Source: VRUE01 sp046733275 (GTDB lineage Bacteria > Actinomycetota > Thermoleophilia > Solirubrobacterales > 70-9). Taken from it: a DNA stretch of 6,781 nucleotides. The translations under genes and the position numbers were made by a program. Shown one piece after another: positions 1 to 5,416 of the stretch. The stretch spans positions 1-6,781 of the forward strand of contig JBKPOW010000061.1 of NCBI GenBank assembly GCA_046733275.1, written 5' to 3'. Every line of letters starts with the position of its first letter. Position 1 is the first letter of the stretch. The notes below the pieces were generated by a model. That model searched no databases. It worked only from the letters and a program-made list of their open reading frames with translations, and was not told where the DNA came from.

Positions 1-729
1 ATGTTCGACTCCGAGCAGGCGATCGTCCGCCTCGACATGTCCGAGTACATGGAGAAGCACACGGTGGCGCGGCTGATCGGCGCGCCCCCCGGCTACGTCG
101 GCTACGAGGAGGGCGGCCAGCTGACCGAGGCGGTGCGGCGCCGCCCCTACGCCGTCGTGCTGCTGGACGAGATCGAGAAGGCCCACCCCGACGTCTTCAA
201 CACCCTGCTGCAGATCATGGACGACGGCCGCCTCACCGACGGCCAGGGCCGCACGGTCAGCTTCACCAACACCGTGCTGATCATGACCTCCAACGTCGGC
301 AGCGACCGGATCGCCGGCGAGTCGGTCGACGAGCGGATCCGCGAGCAGATCGAAGAGGTGCTGGCGGCGACCTTCAAGCCCGAGTTCCTCAACCGGATCG
401 ACGACACGGTGATCTTCCACCGCCTCTCCAAGCAGGACATCGGCCGCATCGTCGAGCTGCAGGTGGAGCAGCTGGTCGGGCGGGTGCGCGAGCGCGGGAT
501 CGAGGTCGAGCTGAGCGACGACGCGCGCGCCCTGCTCGGCAACCTCGGCTACGACCCGACCTACGGGGCGCGGCCGCTGAAGCGGGTGATCCAGAAGCAG
601 CTGGTCGACAAGCTGGCGCTGAAGATTCTCGAGGGCGAGTTCGGCGAGGGCGACACGGTGCGCGTCGATGCCGCCGACGGCGTGTTGTCTTTCCAGAAGG
701 CGGGGGAGCCCGCCGCGGCTGCGGCTTAG
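1..729 (+). CDS. clpB: ATP-dependent chaperone ClpB, C-terminal part (5' end outside window)
   Basis: This is the second AAA+ module and C-terminal domain of the hexameric Hsp100 disaggregase that, with DnaK, threads proteins out of cytoplasmic aggregates. Visible elements, numbered from the window edge: the D2 pore loop GYVGYEEGG (31-39), Walker B VVLLDEIEKAH with D56/E57, sensor-1 Asn98 in IMTSN, the arginine finger R132 in EFLNRID, and sensor-2 R191 in YGARPLKR. The D2 Walker A, the first AAA+ module, the M domain and the N-domain lie upstream, so the ATG at base 1 is an internal Met. The wording LIGAPPGYVGYEEGGQLTEA and the GQGR segment fit ClpB better than ClpC. The unseen M domain would settle it. 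The protein ends in an Ala-rich tail (GEPAAAAA). No HAIR-type HspR operator (CTTGAGT-N7-ACTCAAG) is visible, but the promoter is off-window. Confidence 0.95.
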   Translation: MFDSEQAIVRLDMSEYMEKHTVARLIGAPPGYVGYEEGGQLTEAVRRRPYAVVLLDEIEKAHPDVFNTLLQIMDDGRLTDGQGRTVSFTNTVLIMTSNVGSDRIAGESVDERIREQIEEVLAATFKPEFLNRIDDTVIFHRLSKQDIGRIVELQVEQLVGRVRERGIEVELSDDARALLGNLGYDPTYGARPLKRVIQKQLVDKLALKILEGEFGEGDTVRVDAADGVLSFQKAGEPAAAAA

Positions 730-761
730 CTGAAAGTCGCAAGCCAGGCGGCGCCTCTTTA

Positions 762-780
762 GGAATCCCATAGAGATTCC
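762..780. repeat. 6-bp inverted repeat (GGAATC-N7-GATTCC)
   Basis: GGAATC at 762-767 and GATTCC at 775-780 are exact reverse complements separated by seven bases (CCATAGA). The repeat lies 33 nt after the clpB stop. It could be a short hairpin in the clpB 3' UTR or an operator-like site for the next transcript. No T-run follows, so a classical intrinsic terminator is not supported. It does not match the HspR HAIR or CIRCE consensus. Confidence 0.4.
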
Positions 781-841
781 GACGTAAGCTTTGGTGGGCT
801 TCGAACAGATGTTTAGACGACGGCAGATCAACAGGGATGTG

Positions 842-849
842 AGAGGGAG
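842..849 (+). promoter_or_regulatory. Shine-Dalgarno sequence deciding the GTG start at 854
   Basis: AGAGGGAG lies four bases before the GTG at 854. The earlier in-frame starts are TTG 791, GTG 794, ATG 809 and GTG 839. They have weaker or poorly spaced purine tracts, and accepting them would add a run of codons rare in this genome. The 854 start is therefore preferred. Confidence 0.5.
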
Positions 850-853
850 TGCT

Positions 854-1666
854 GTGCGCTTCCTGCTTGCCCTTGCCGACGCCGTCCGCCGGCCCTTCGA
901 GCGCGCCGCCTGGGCGTTCGAGCGGGTGATCCTCTGGCCGCTCGAGCGAGTGGTCGTCTGGCCGCTGCGGGAGCGGTTCACGGGGCTGGAATTCCCCGCG
1001 CACCGCGCCGGCGCGGCGGCGCTCGGTACGATCGCCGCCGCCGTTCTCGCCGCCGTCCTCCTGCTCCCCGGCGAGGAGGGCGCGGAGAAGCGTGGCACCG
1101 CGACTCAGGTCGCGATCGCCACCCCGGAGCCGGCCCCGCGGCAGGAGAAGCACTCGGGGCCGGTGCTGCAGGGCGTCTCGCCCAACTTCGGCGTCGCCGG
1201 CCGAAGCGGCGGCACGGCAAGCGAGGCCGCGGCCGAACTCAACGCCGGCAGCGTGGCCGAGGCGCCCGCGAGCGCCGACGAAGTCCTCTCCGCCGAAGAG
1301 GACGCGGCGGCAACCAGCTCGGCGAAGAAACCGGTACCGGCCGGGCCGGGGGCGATGAAAGTCGCGCGCCGCTTCTCCGAGGCCTTCGTCTTCTACGAGA
1401 TCGGCAAGCGGCAGGCGCGGGCCGAGGCAGTCTTCGACGAGACTGCGAGCCCACAACTGGCCGAGGCGTTGGTCGAACGCGAGCCGCGCCAGCCTGCCGC
1501 GGGCGAGGTGCCGAAGGCGCGCGTGCTCAACCTCGTCCCCGGCCCCCGCGCCGGCAAGGCCTACACGATCAGCGTCTCGCTGCTGCGGGTCGGCCTGACC
1601 AGCGAGCTGCGGCTCGAGCTGAACAAGAAGCAGGGGCAATGGCTCGTCACGGACGTGCGCGGATGA
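854..1666 (+). CDS. Single-pass membrane protein with extracytoplasmic C-terminal domain, function unknown
   Basis: I do not recognise this 270-aa protein. Residues 1-45 are a basic, Trp-rich region with a near-octapeptide repeat (PFERAAW, AFERVILW, PLERVVVW, PLRERFTG). One hydrophobic segment follows at about 52-71 (AGAAALGTIAAAVLAAVLLL). A low-complexity Ala/Glu/Ser/Pro linker runs from about 73 to 170, and a compact C-terminal domain from about 172 to 270 begins KVARRFSEAFVFYEIG and ends QWLVTDVRG. The basic N-terminus implies type II topology with the C-terminus outside. The helix-rich start, the beta-rich VSLLRVGL/LRLELN segment and the closing W-x-V-x-x-V pattern resemble an NTF2-like fold such as the C-terminal domains of VirB8/TcpC proteins; that is inference. 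Its TGA overlaps the ATG of the hydrolase gene (ATGA), so the two are cotranslated and probably act at the same place. The GTG start rests on the SD and codon usage; ATG 809 (285 aa) is the alternative. Confidence 0.7.
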   Translation: MRFLLALADAVRRPFERAAWAFERVILWPLERVVVWPLRERFTGLEFPAHRAGAAALGTIAAAVLAAVLLLPGEEGAEKRGTATQVAIATPEPAPRQEKHSGPVLQGVSPNFGVAGRSGGTASEAAAELNAGSVAEAPASADEVLSAEEDAAATSSAKKPVPAGPGAMKVARRFSEAFVFYEIGKRQARAEAVFDETASPQLAEALVEREPRQPAAGEVPKARVLNLVPGPRAGKAYTISVSLLRVGLTSELRLELNKKQGQWLVTDVRG

Positions 1667-3285
1667 GGCGCCGCCTGGCAGGGATCCTGGCTGGGACGGC
1701 GCTTGCGCTGGCATTCGCCGCGCCCGCTTCGGCGGCTGAAGGCACGATCGCGCCGGTGTCGCCCGCCGAAGCCGGCGAAACGCCACCGGCCAGCCAGACT
1801 GAGGCTCCCGCGCCGCAGCCCTCGGTGCAAGCGGGCGATCCGCTCGAAGCACCCCCAGCTCCCAAGCCCACGCCGAAGCCAGACGGCGGCGGGGTGACGG
1901 CGAAGCCGCAGGCGCAGGCCGCACCCGAGCCGGAACCGGACGAAGGCGGCGCGGCGCCGATCCCGCCGCCCCCCTCCTTCTCGGTGCCGCTCCTGCCGGG
2001 CTCCGAATGCGCGCCGTCGGGCGTCCCCGCCGTCCTCATACCGATCTACCAGCGGGCCGCCACCGCCTACGCCCTCGGCCCGCAGGGCGCCGCCGTGCTC
2101 GCCGCGATCAACGGGATCGAGACCGCCTTCGGCACCAACCTCAACGTCTCCTCCGCCGGCGCCGTCGGCTGGATGCAGTTCATGCCGGAAACCTGGGCCG
2201 GCTACGGCGTCGACGCCAACGGCGACGGGGTCGCCGATCCCTACGACCCCGAAGACGCGATCTTCGCCGCCGCCAACTACCTCAGCGCCTCCGGCGCCCC
2301 GGTCGACTGGTACAACGCCGTCTTCGCCTACAACCACGCCGATTGGTACGTGGCCGAGGTGCTCGCCAACGCACAGTGCTACGGCCAGCTGGCCGGCCCC
2401 GGCGCCTTCGAGCTGACGCCGAAGCTGAAGGTGCTCACCTGCGAGGTCGCCAAGCCCTGGCGCAAACGCGTCCCGGCCAAGTACCTCAACGCCTTCGAGG
2501 CCGCGGCCGCCCGCTACGACCTCGGCCGCAGCGGCGTCTGGACGCTGGCCGCGGTCGCCCGACTCGAGTCCGACTTCGGCCGCGGCATGACGAAGGCCGA
2601 CCTGCGCCGCCACGGCGCGCTCGGCCTGGTCGGCAAGGAGTGGCAGGAGTACGCGGTCGACGGCGACGGCGACGGCCGCATCCGCCGCGAGGACGCCGAC
2701 GACTCGGCCGCCACCCTGGCGCGGCTGATCTGGTCCGAGGGCGGCCTGCGCGCCGGCCTCTTCGAGCACAACCACGCCAAGTGGTACGTCGACGCGGTCC
2801 TGGTCGAGGCGGCGCGGATCGAAGGCGAGTGCGAGGTCGGCACCGTCGACTGGGCGCTCTCGCTGCCCAACGCCGTGCTGGCACCGATCAAGTGGGAGAA
2901 CCTGAGCTTCACCAACGAATCGCAGCAGCAGGATCTCGAAAGCGGCGCGATCGACCCGCGCGTCGTCGGCCTGCTCGGCGCGATCACCCAGTCGCACCAA
3001 GTGACGATCTCCTCGCTGCGCTCCGACCACTCGATGTACACGGCCGAAGGCGGCGTCTCCAACCATTACTACGGCCGGGCGATGGACATCGCCGCGGTCG
3101 ACGGGGTCAGCTGCACGGACACCGCGCCGACCAGCCCCTGCGGTGAGCTGGCGGCGACCCTCGCGCAGCTTCCCGCCCCGGCGATGCCGACCGAGCTGAT
3201 CTACTGCTACGACGTCGACGGGCCCGGCCCGGCCTTCGCTCGCAGCGACCACTGCGACCACGTCCACGCCGGCTACGACGGCTAG
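1663..3285 (+). CDS. Exported peptidoglycan hydrolase: two lytic-transglycosylase-like domains plus LAS/M15-like peptidase domain
   Basis: Predicted 540-aa secreted wall enzyme. Residues 1-25 form a Sec signal peptide (MRRR, hydrophobic core, cleavage near APASA-AEG). A Pro/Ala/Glu-rich linker runs to about 110. Domain 1 (about 118-238) looks like an SLT/MltB-type lysozyme fold, with catalytic-type Glu153 in INGIETAFG, WMQFMPETW at 170-178, a Ca-loop-like DANGDGVADPYDPED at 184-198 and YNHADWY at 223-229. Domain 2 (about 255-395) repeats this plan: Glu302 in ARLESDFG, the Asp-rich loop at 333-347 and EHNHAKWY at 368-375. It lacks WMQFMP. The C-terminal domain (about 420-540) has the zinc pattern H468-x6-D475 (SNHYYGRAMD) and D532-H-V-H535, as in M15/LAS D-Ala-D-Ala or endopeptidases. 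Eight cysteines after the signal suit disulfides outside the cell. ATG 1663 is preferred because it overlaps the upstream stop and gives the cleaner signal peptide; ATG 1639 adds eight residues. Domain identities are confident, substrate and physiological role are not. Confidence 0.88.
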   Translation: MRRRLAGILAGTALALAFAAPASAAEGTIAPVSPAEAGETPPASQTEAPAPQPSVQAGDPLEAPPAPKPTPKPDGGGVTAKPQAQAAPEPEPDEGGAAPIPPPPSFSVPLLPGSECAPSGVPAVLIPIYQRAATAYALGPQGAAVLAAINGIETAFGTNLNVSSAGAVGWMQFMPETWAGYGVDANGDGVADPYDPEDAIFAAANYLSASGAPVDWYNAVFAYNHADWYVAEVLANAQCYGQLAGPGAFELTPKLKVLTCEVAKPWRKRVPAKYLNAFEAAAARYDLGRSGVWTLAAVARLESDFGRGMTKADLRRHGALGLVGKEWQEYAVDGDGDGRIRREDADDSAATLARLIWSEGGLRAGLFEHNHAKWYVDAVLVEAARIEGECEVGTVDWALSLPNAVLAPIKWENLSFTNESQQQDLESGAIDPRVVGLLGAITQSHQVTISSLRSDHSMYTAEGGVSNHYYGRAMDIAAVDGVSCTDTAPTSPCGELAATLAQLPAPAMPTELIYCYDVDGPGPAFARSDHCDHVHAGYDG

Positions 3286-3338
3286 CCCGCCGGCCGCGAT
3301 TAGCGTAGGCTCGAATCTCCCCGCCGAGAGGAGATCGA
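3286..3338 (+). promoter_or_regulatory. Candidate promoter and leader of the GYD-purD-purE-purB unit
   Basis: This 53-nt gap separates the hydrolase stop from the GYD start. It contains two overlapping hexamers of the actinobacterial TANNNT -10 type, TAGCGT (3301-3306) and TAGGCT (3306-3311), about 28-38 nt before the ATG. A strong Shine-Dalgarno AGAGGAGA (3327-3334) stands five bases before the ATG. No good TTGACA-like -35 is seen. Read-through from the hydrolase gene is also possible. Confidence 0.35.
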
Positions 3339-3620
3339 ATGCCTACTTACGTGATGCTGACGAATCTGACCGCCGAGGGCGTGCGCACGCTCAAGAACAA
3401 TCCCGGACGGGTTGCCGAGGTCAATAAGGAGGTCGAACAGATCGGGGCGAAAGTCCAGGCTCAGTACGCGACGCTGGGGCAGTACGACTTCGTCACGATC
3501 GTCGAGGCGCCGGACGAGAAGACGATGGCCAAGGTGTCCGTCGAGCTGGGGTCGCGGGGGACTATGACCAGCCAGACGATGGCCGCCATGCCGGCTGACG
3601 AGCTGTCCGATTCGCTCTAG
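3339..3620 (+). CDS. GYD domain protein
   Basis: This complete 93-aa soluble protein belongs to the GYD family, small ferredoxin-like alpha/beta proteins that probably oligomerise and whose biochemical role is not established. It starts YVMLTNLTAEGVRTLKNNPGR. Its family signature is LGQYDFVTIVEAPDE around residues 47-61, with Gln in the second signature position (G-Q-Y-D). The tail is rich in Thr, Met and Ala (TMTSQTMAAMPADE). There is no signal peptide or membrane segment. The start is well fixed by AGAGGAGA five bases upstream. The gene ends nine bases before purD, whose ribosome binding site overlaps this gene's TAG stop, so the two are almost certainly on one transcript. That suggests a link to purine metabolism or simply cotranscription. 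The sequence does not look like PurS, the small FGAM synthetase subunit of similar size. Confidence 0.85.
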   Translation: MPTYVMLTNLTAEGVRTLKNNPGRVAEVNKEVEQIGAKVQAQYATLGQYDFVTIVEAPDEKTMAKVSVELGSRGTMTSQTMAAMPADELSDSL

Positions 3621-3623
3621 AGG
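3619..3623 (+). promoter_or_regulatory. purD ribosome binding site overlapping the GYD stop codon
   Basis: AGAGG begins inside the TAG stop of the GYD gene and stands six bases before the TTG at 3630. It fixes the purD start at TTG, which gives the canonical N-terminus KVLVVGGGGREHA. The overlap implies coupling of purD initiation to termination of the upstream gene. Confidence 0.6.
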
Positions 3624-3629
3624 CTGAGT

Positions 3630-4904
3630 TTGAAGGTTCTCGTCGTTGGGGGTGGTGGTCGCGAGCACGCGATGGTGCGGGCCCTTGCCCGCTCGCCCCG
3701 CTCGCCCGAGCTGCTCTGCGCCCCCGGCAACGCCGGCATCGCCGCCGATGCGGAGTGCCTGCCGGGGGTCGGCGCAGGGGACGTCGAGGCGATCGTCGCG
3801 GCGGCTCGCGAGCAGGCTGCGGACCTGGTCGTCGTCGGTCCCGAGGCGCCCTTGGTCGCCGGTGTGGTGGACGCCCTCGAGGACGCCGGTATTCCGGCGT
3901 TCGGCCCACGCGCCGCGGCCGCCGAGCTGGAGGGGTCGAAGGCGTTCGCCAAGGAGGTGATGAGGGCCGCCGGCGTGACAACCGCCGCGCACGTGGTACT
4001 GCGCAGCCGCGAGGAGGCAGCCCAGCACCTCTCTTCGGCCTCCTATCCCGTGGTGCTCAAGGCCGACGGCCTGGCCGCCGGCAAGGGCGTCCTGATCTGC
4101 GCCACCGAGGCGGAGGCGCGCGAAGCGGTCGCGGTCTTCTTCACCGAGCGGCGGTTTGGCGAGACCACCGTCGTCCTTGAGGAATTCCTCGAGGGCACCG
4201 AGCTCTCGTTGCTCGCTCTCTGCGATGGCGAGAACGTCGTGGCCCTGGCTCCGGCGGAGGACTACAAGCGGATCTTCGACGGCGATCTCGGCCCCAACAC
4301 GGGAGGGATGGGCAGCTTCTCGCCCGCCCTCGATTGTCCGCCGGAGCTGATCGACGAGATCGTCGACACGGTGCACCGGCCCGTCCTCGTGGAGATGGCT
4401 CGCCGGGGGAGTCCGTTCCGCGGCGTCCTCTACGCCGGCCTGATGATGAGCCCGAATGGCGTGAAGGTGCTCGAGTTCAACGTCCGTTTCGGCGATCCCG
4501 AGACGCAGGCCGTGCTGCCACGCCTGCGTTCCGATCTGGTCGATCTCTGCCTGGCGGCGCGTGAGCCCGGCGGACTGAAAGGGATCGAACCGGAATGGTC
4601 GACCGATTGGGCCGTGACCGTGGTCCTGGCGTCTGCCGGCTACCCGGAATCCTCCTCGACCGGCGACGCGATCCACGGCCTCGACGCGGCGGCCGAGCTG
4701 GCCGAGGTGACCCACGCCGGCACGGCGGCGCGTGGGGGCGAGATCGTCACCGCGGGGGGCCGCGTGCTCAACGTCACCGCCCTCGGCCCCACCCCGGCGG
4801 CGGCCCGCGATCGTGCATACGATGCGGCCGGCCGGATCGCCTTCGAGGGAATGCAGATCCGCTCCGACATCGCCGCCCGCGCGGTCGAGCGGGTACCCAG
4901 TTGA
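3630..4904 (+). CDS. purD: Phosphoribosylamine-glycine ligase (GAR synthetase)
   Basis: This enzyme joins glycine to 5-phosphoribosylamine with ATP to give glycinamide ribonucleotide, the second step of de novo purine synthesis in the cytoplasm. The 424 residues match the usual monofunctional bacterial length. The N-terminal domain begins KVLVVGGGGREHA with the GGGGREH motif at 7-13. The ATP-grasp core shows VVLKADGLAAGKGVLI with K144 and the glycine-rich loop near 151-153, EEFLEGTELS, and GPNTGGMG at 221-228. The metal-binding LEFNVRFGDPETQ (281-293) carries E282 and N284. A typical C-terminal domain follows. All key residues are present and there is no fusion to purM or purN. The start codon is TTG with a well-spaced AGAGG. 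The gene lies 9 nt after the GYD gene and 22 nt before purE, as part of one operon. Confidence 0.97.
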   Translation: MKVLVVGGGGREHAMVRALARSPRSPELLCAPGNAGIAADAECLPGVGAGDVEAIVAAAREQAADLVVVGPEAPLVAGVVDALEDAGIPAFGPRAAAAELEGSKAFAKEVMRAAGVTTAAHVVLRSREEAAQHLSSASYPVVLKADGLAAGKGVLICATEAEAREAVAVFFTERRFGETTVVLEEFLEGTELSLLALCDGENVVALAPAEDYKRIFDGDLGPNTGGMGSFSPALDCPPELIDEIVDTVHRPVLVEMARRGSPFRGVLYAGLMMSPNGVKVLEFNVRFGDPETQAVLPRLRSDLVDLCLAAREPGGLKGIEPEWSTDWAVTVVLASAGYPESSSTGDAIHGLDAAAELAEVTHAGTAARGGEIVTAGGRVLNVTALGPTPAAARDRAYDAAGRIAFEGMQIRSDIAARAVERVPS

Positions 4905-4926
4905 CGACGACACTAGAGAGGAAGGG

Positions 4927-5409
4927 ATGAGCGAGATCTCAGAGGACCCGCAGCCGACCGGGGCGACCACGATGCCCGCCGTGGAGGAGGCGTTCGAGGA
5001 GATCGACGTCGACGAGCCGCACGTCGGGATCATCATGGGCTCGAAGAACGACAAGCCCAAGATGCAGCCGGCGGGCACGGTCCTGGAGGAAGCCGGCATC
5101 CGCTACGAGGTGCGGGTGATGAGCGCCCACCGCGACCCCGAGCTAGTGCGCGAGTACTGCCACAGCGCCCGCATGCGCGGGCTCAAGGTGATCATCGCGG
5201 GCGCCGGCATGTCGGCGGCGCTGCCCGGCGTGGCGGCCGCCCACACCGACCTGCCGGTGATCGGCGTGCCGATCCTCGGCAAGAGCCTCGGCGGCCTCGA
5301 CGCGCTGCTCTCCGCGGTGCAGATGCCGCCGGGCGTGCCGGTTGCCTGCGTCGCCGTCGACGGGGCGAAGAACGCCGGCCTGCTCGCCATCCGGATCATC
5401 AACTGCTGA
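4927..5409 (+). CDS. purE: N5-carboxyaminoimidazole ribonucleotide mutase (PurE), variant lacking the HLPG histidine
   Basis: PurE makes 4-carboxy-AIR, by rearranging N5-CAIR (class I, with PurK) or by carboxylating AIR directly (class II). The 160-aa protein has the substrate-loop motif GSKNDKPKM at 38-46 (Asp42 kept, usual Ser replaced by Asn41), SAHRDP with His68 and Arg69, and a recognisable core through VQMPPGVPVACVAVDGAKNAGLLA. Two features are unusual. The normal class I AAHLPG reads SAALPG, with Ala98 where the His should be. Residues 1-31 form an acidic extension (VEEAFEEIDVDE) that typical PurE proteins lack. The class II wording (AGRSN) is also absent. ATG 4927 follows GAGAGGAAGGG; ATG 4972 would remove half of the extension but has a weaker site. 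The gene sits between purD and purB. No purK is present in the window. Family assignment is firm; class is inferred to be I-like. Confidence 0.93.
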   Translation: MSEISEDPQPTGATTMPAVEEAFEEIDVDEPHVGIIMGSKNDKPKMQPAGTVLEEAGIRYEVRVMSAHRDPELVREYCHSARMRGLKVIIAGAGMSAALPGVAAAHTDLPVIGVPILGKSLGGLDALLSAVQMPPGVPVACVAVDGAKNAGLLAIRIINC

Positions 5410-5416
5410 GCGCCGG

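Larger units (their letters stand above)
730..853. other. Intergenic gap between clpB and the membrane-protein gene
   Basis: This 124-nt stretch has markedly lower GC than its neighbours and no convincing coding content. The frame open here into the next gene uses TTT, AGA, CGA, AGG, AGA and AGT codons, which are rare in this genome, so it is probably leader. It holds a small hairpin (AGGC-ggc-GCCT, 746-756) followed by CTTTA, which could be a weak clpB terminator. It also holds the inverted repeat listed separately and a TAAGCT hexamer (785-790) fitting the actinobacterial TANNNT -10 pattern but without a clear -35. A promoter for the downstream pair is therefore likely here but cannot be placed with confidence. 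Confidence 0.5.

Noticed and set aside
1..3. ATG at base 1 as the start of a short Clp protein
   Set aside because: The translation begins in the middle of the D2 AAA+ domain, after its Walker A, so this is a gene cut by the window edge and not a naturally short protein.
791..853. Longer N-terminus for the membrane protein (TTG 791 or ATG 809)
   Set aside because: The codons here (TTT, AGA, CGA, AGG, AGA, AGT) are unlike the rest of the window, and a good SD directly precedes GTG 854. ATG 809 cannot be fully excluded.
389..1924. 511-codon open frame on the minus strand
   Set aside because: It crosses the clpB stop, the intergenic gap and two + strand genes. The composition is Arg/Pro/Ala-rich with no motif, consistent with low stop density at high GC.
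1741..1980. Proline/alanine-rich stretch as a possible tandem repeat array
   Set aside because: It is low-complexity linker without a fixed repeat unit at DNA or protein level, common between the signal peptide and the first domain of wall enzymes.
1561..3267. 568-codon open frame on the minus strand
   Set aside because: It lies antisense to the transglycosylase gene. The translation is a Val/Gly/Arg/Asp-rich string with no recognisable motif, typical of the reverse frame of GC-rich coding DNA. The + strand gene has a signal peptide and clear domains.
3339..3620. PurS-like subunit of FGAM synthetase
   Set aside because: Size and operon position would allow it, but the LGQYDFVTIVEAPDE signature belongs to the GYD family and the PurS pattern is absent.
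3300..5099. 599-codon open frame on the minus strand
   Set aside because: It spans the complements of the GYD gene, purD and part of purE, all securely identified on the + strand. Its His/Arg/Gly-rich translation has no family features.
5342..5416. Upstream extension of the purB reading frame
   Set aside because: These 25 codons overlap the purE 3' end in another frame. The family N-terminus begins exactly at ATG 5417.
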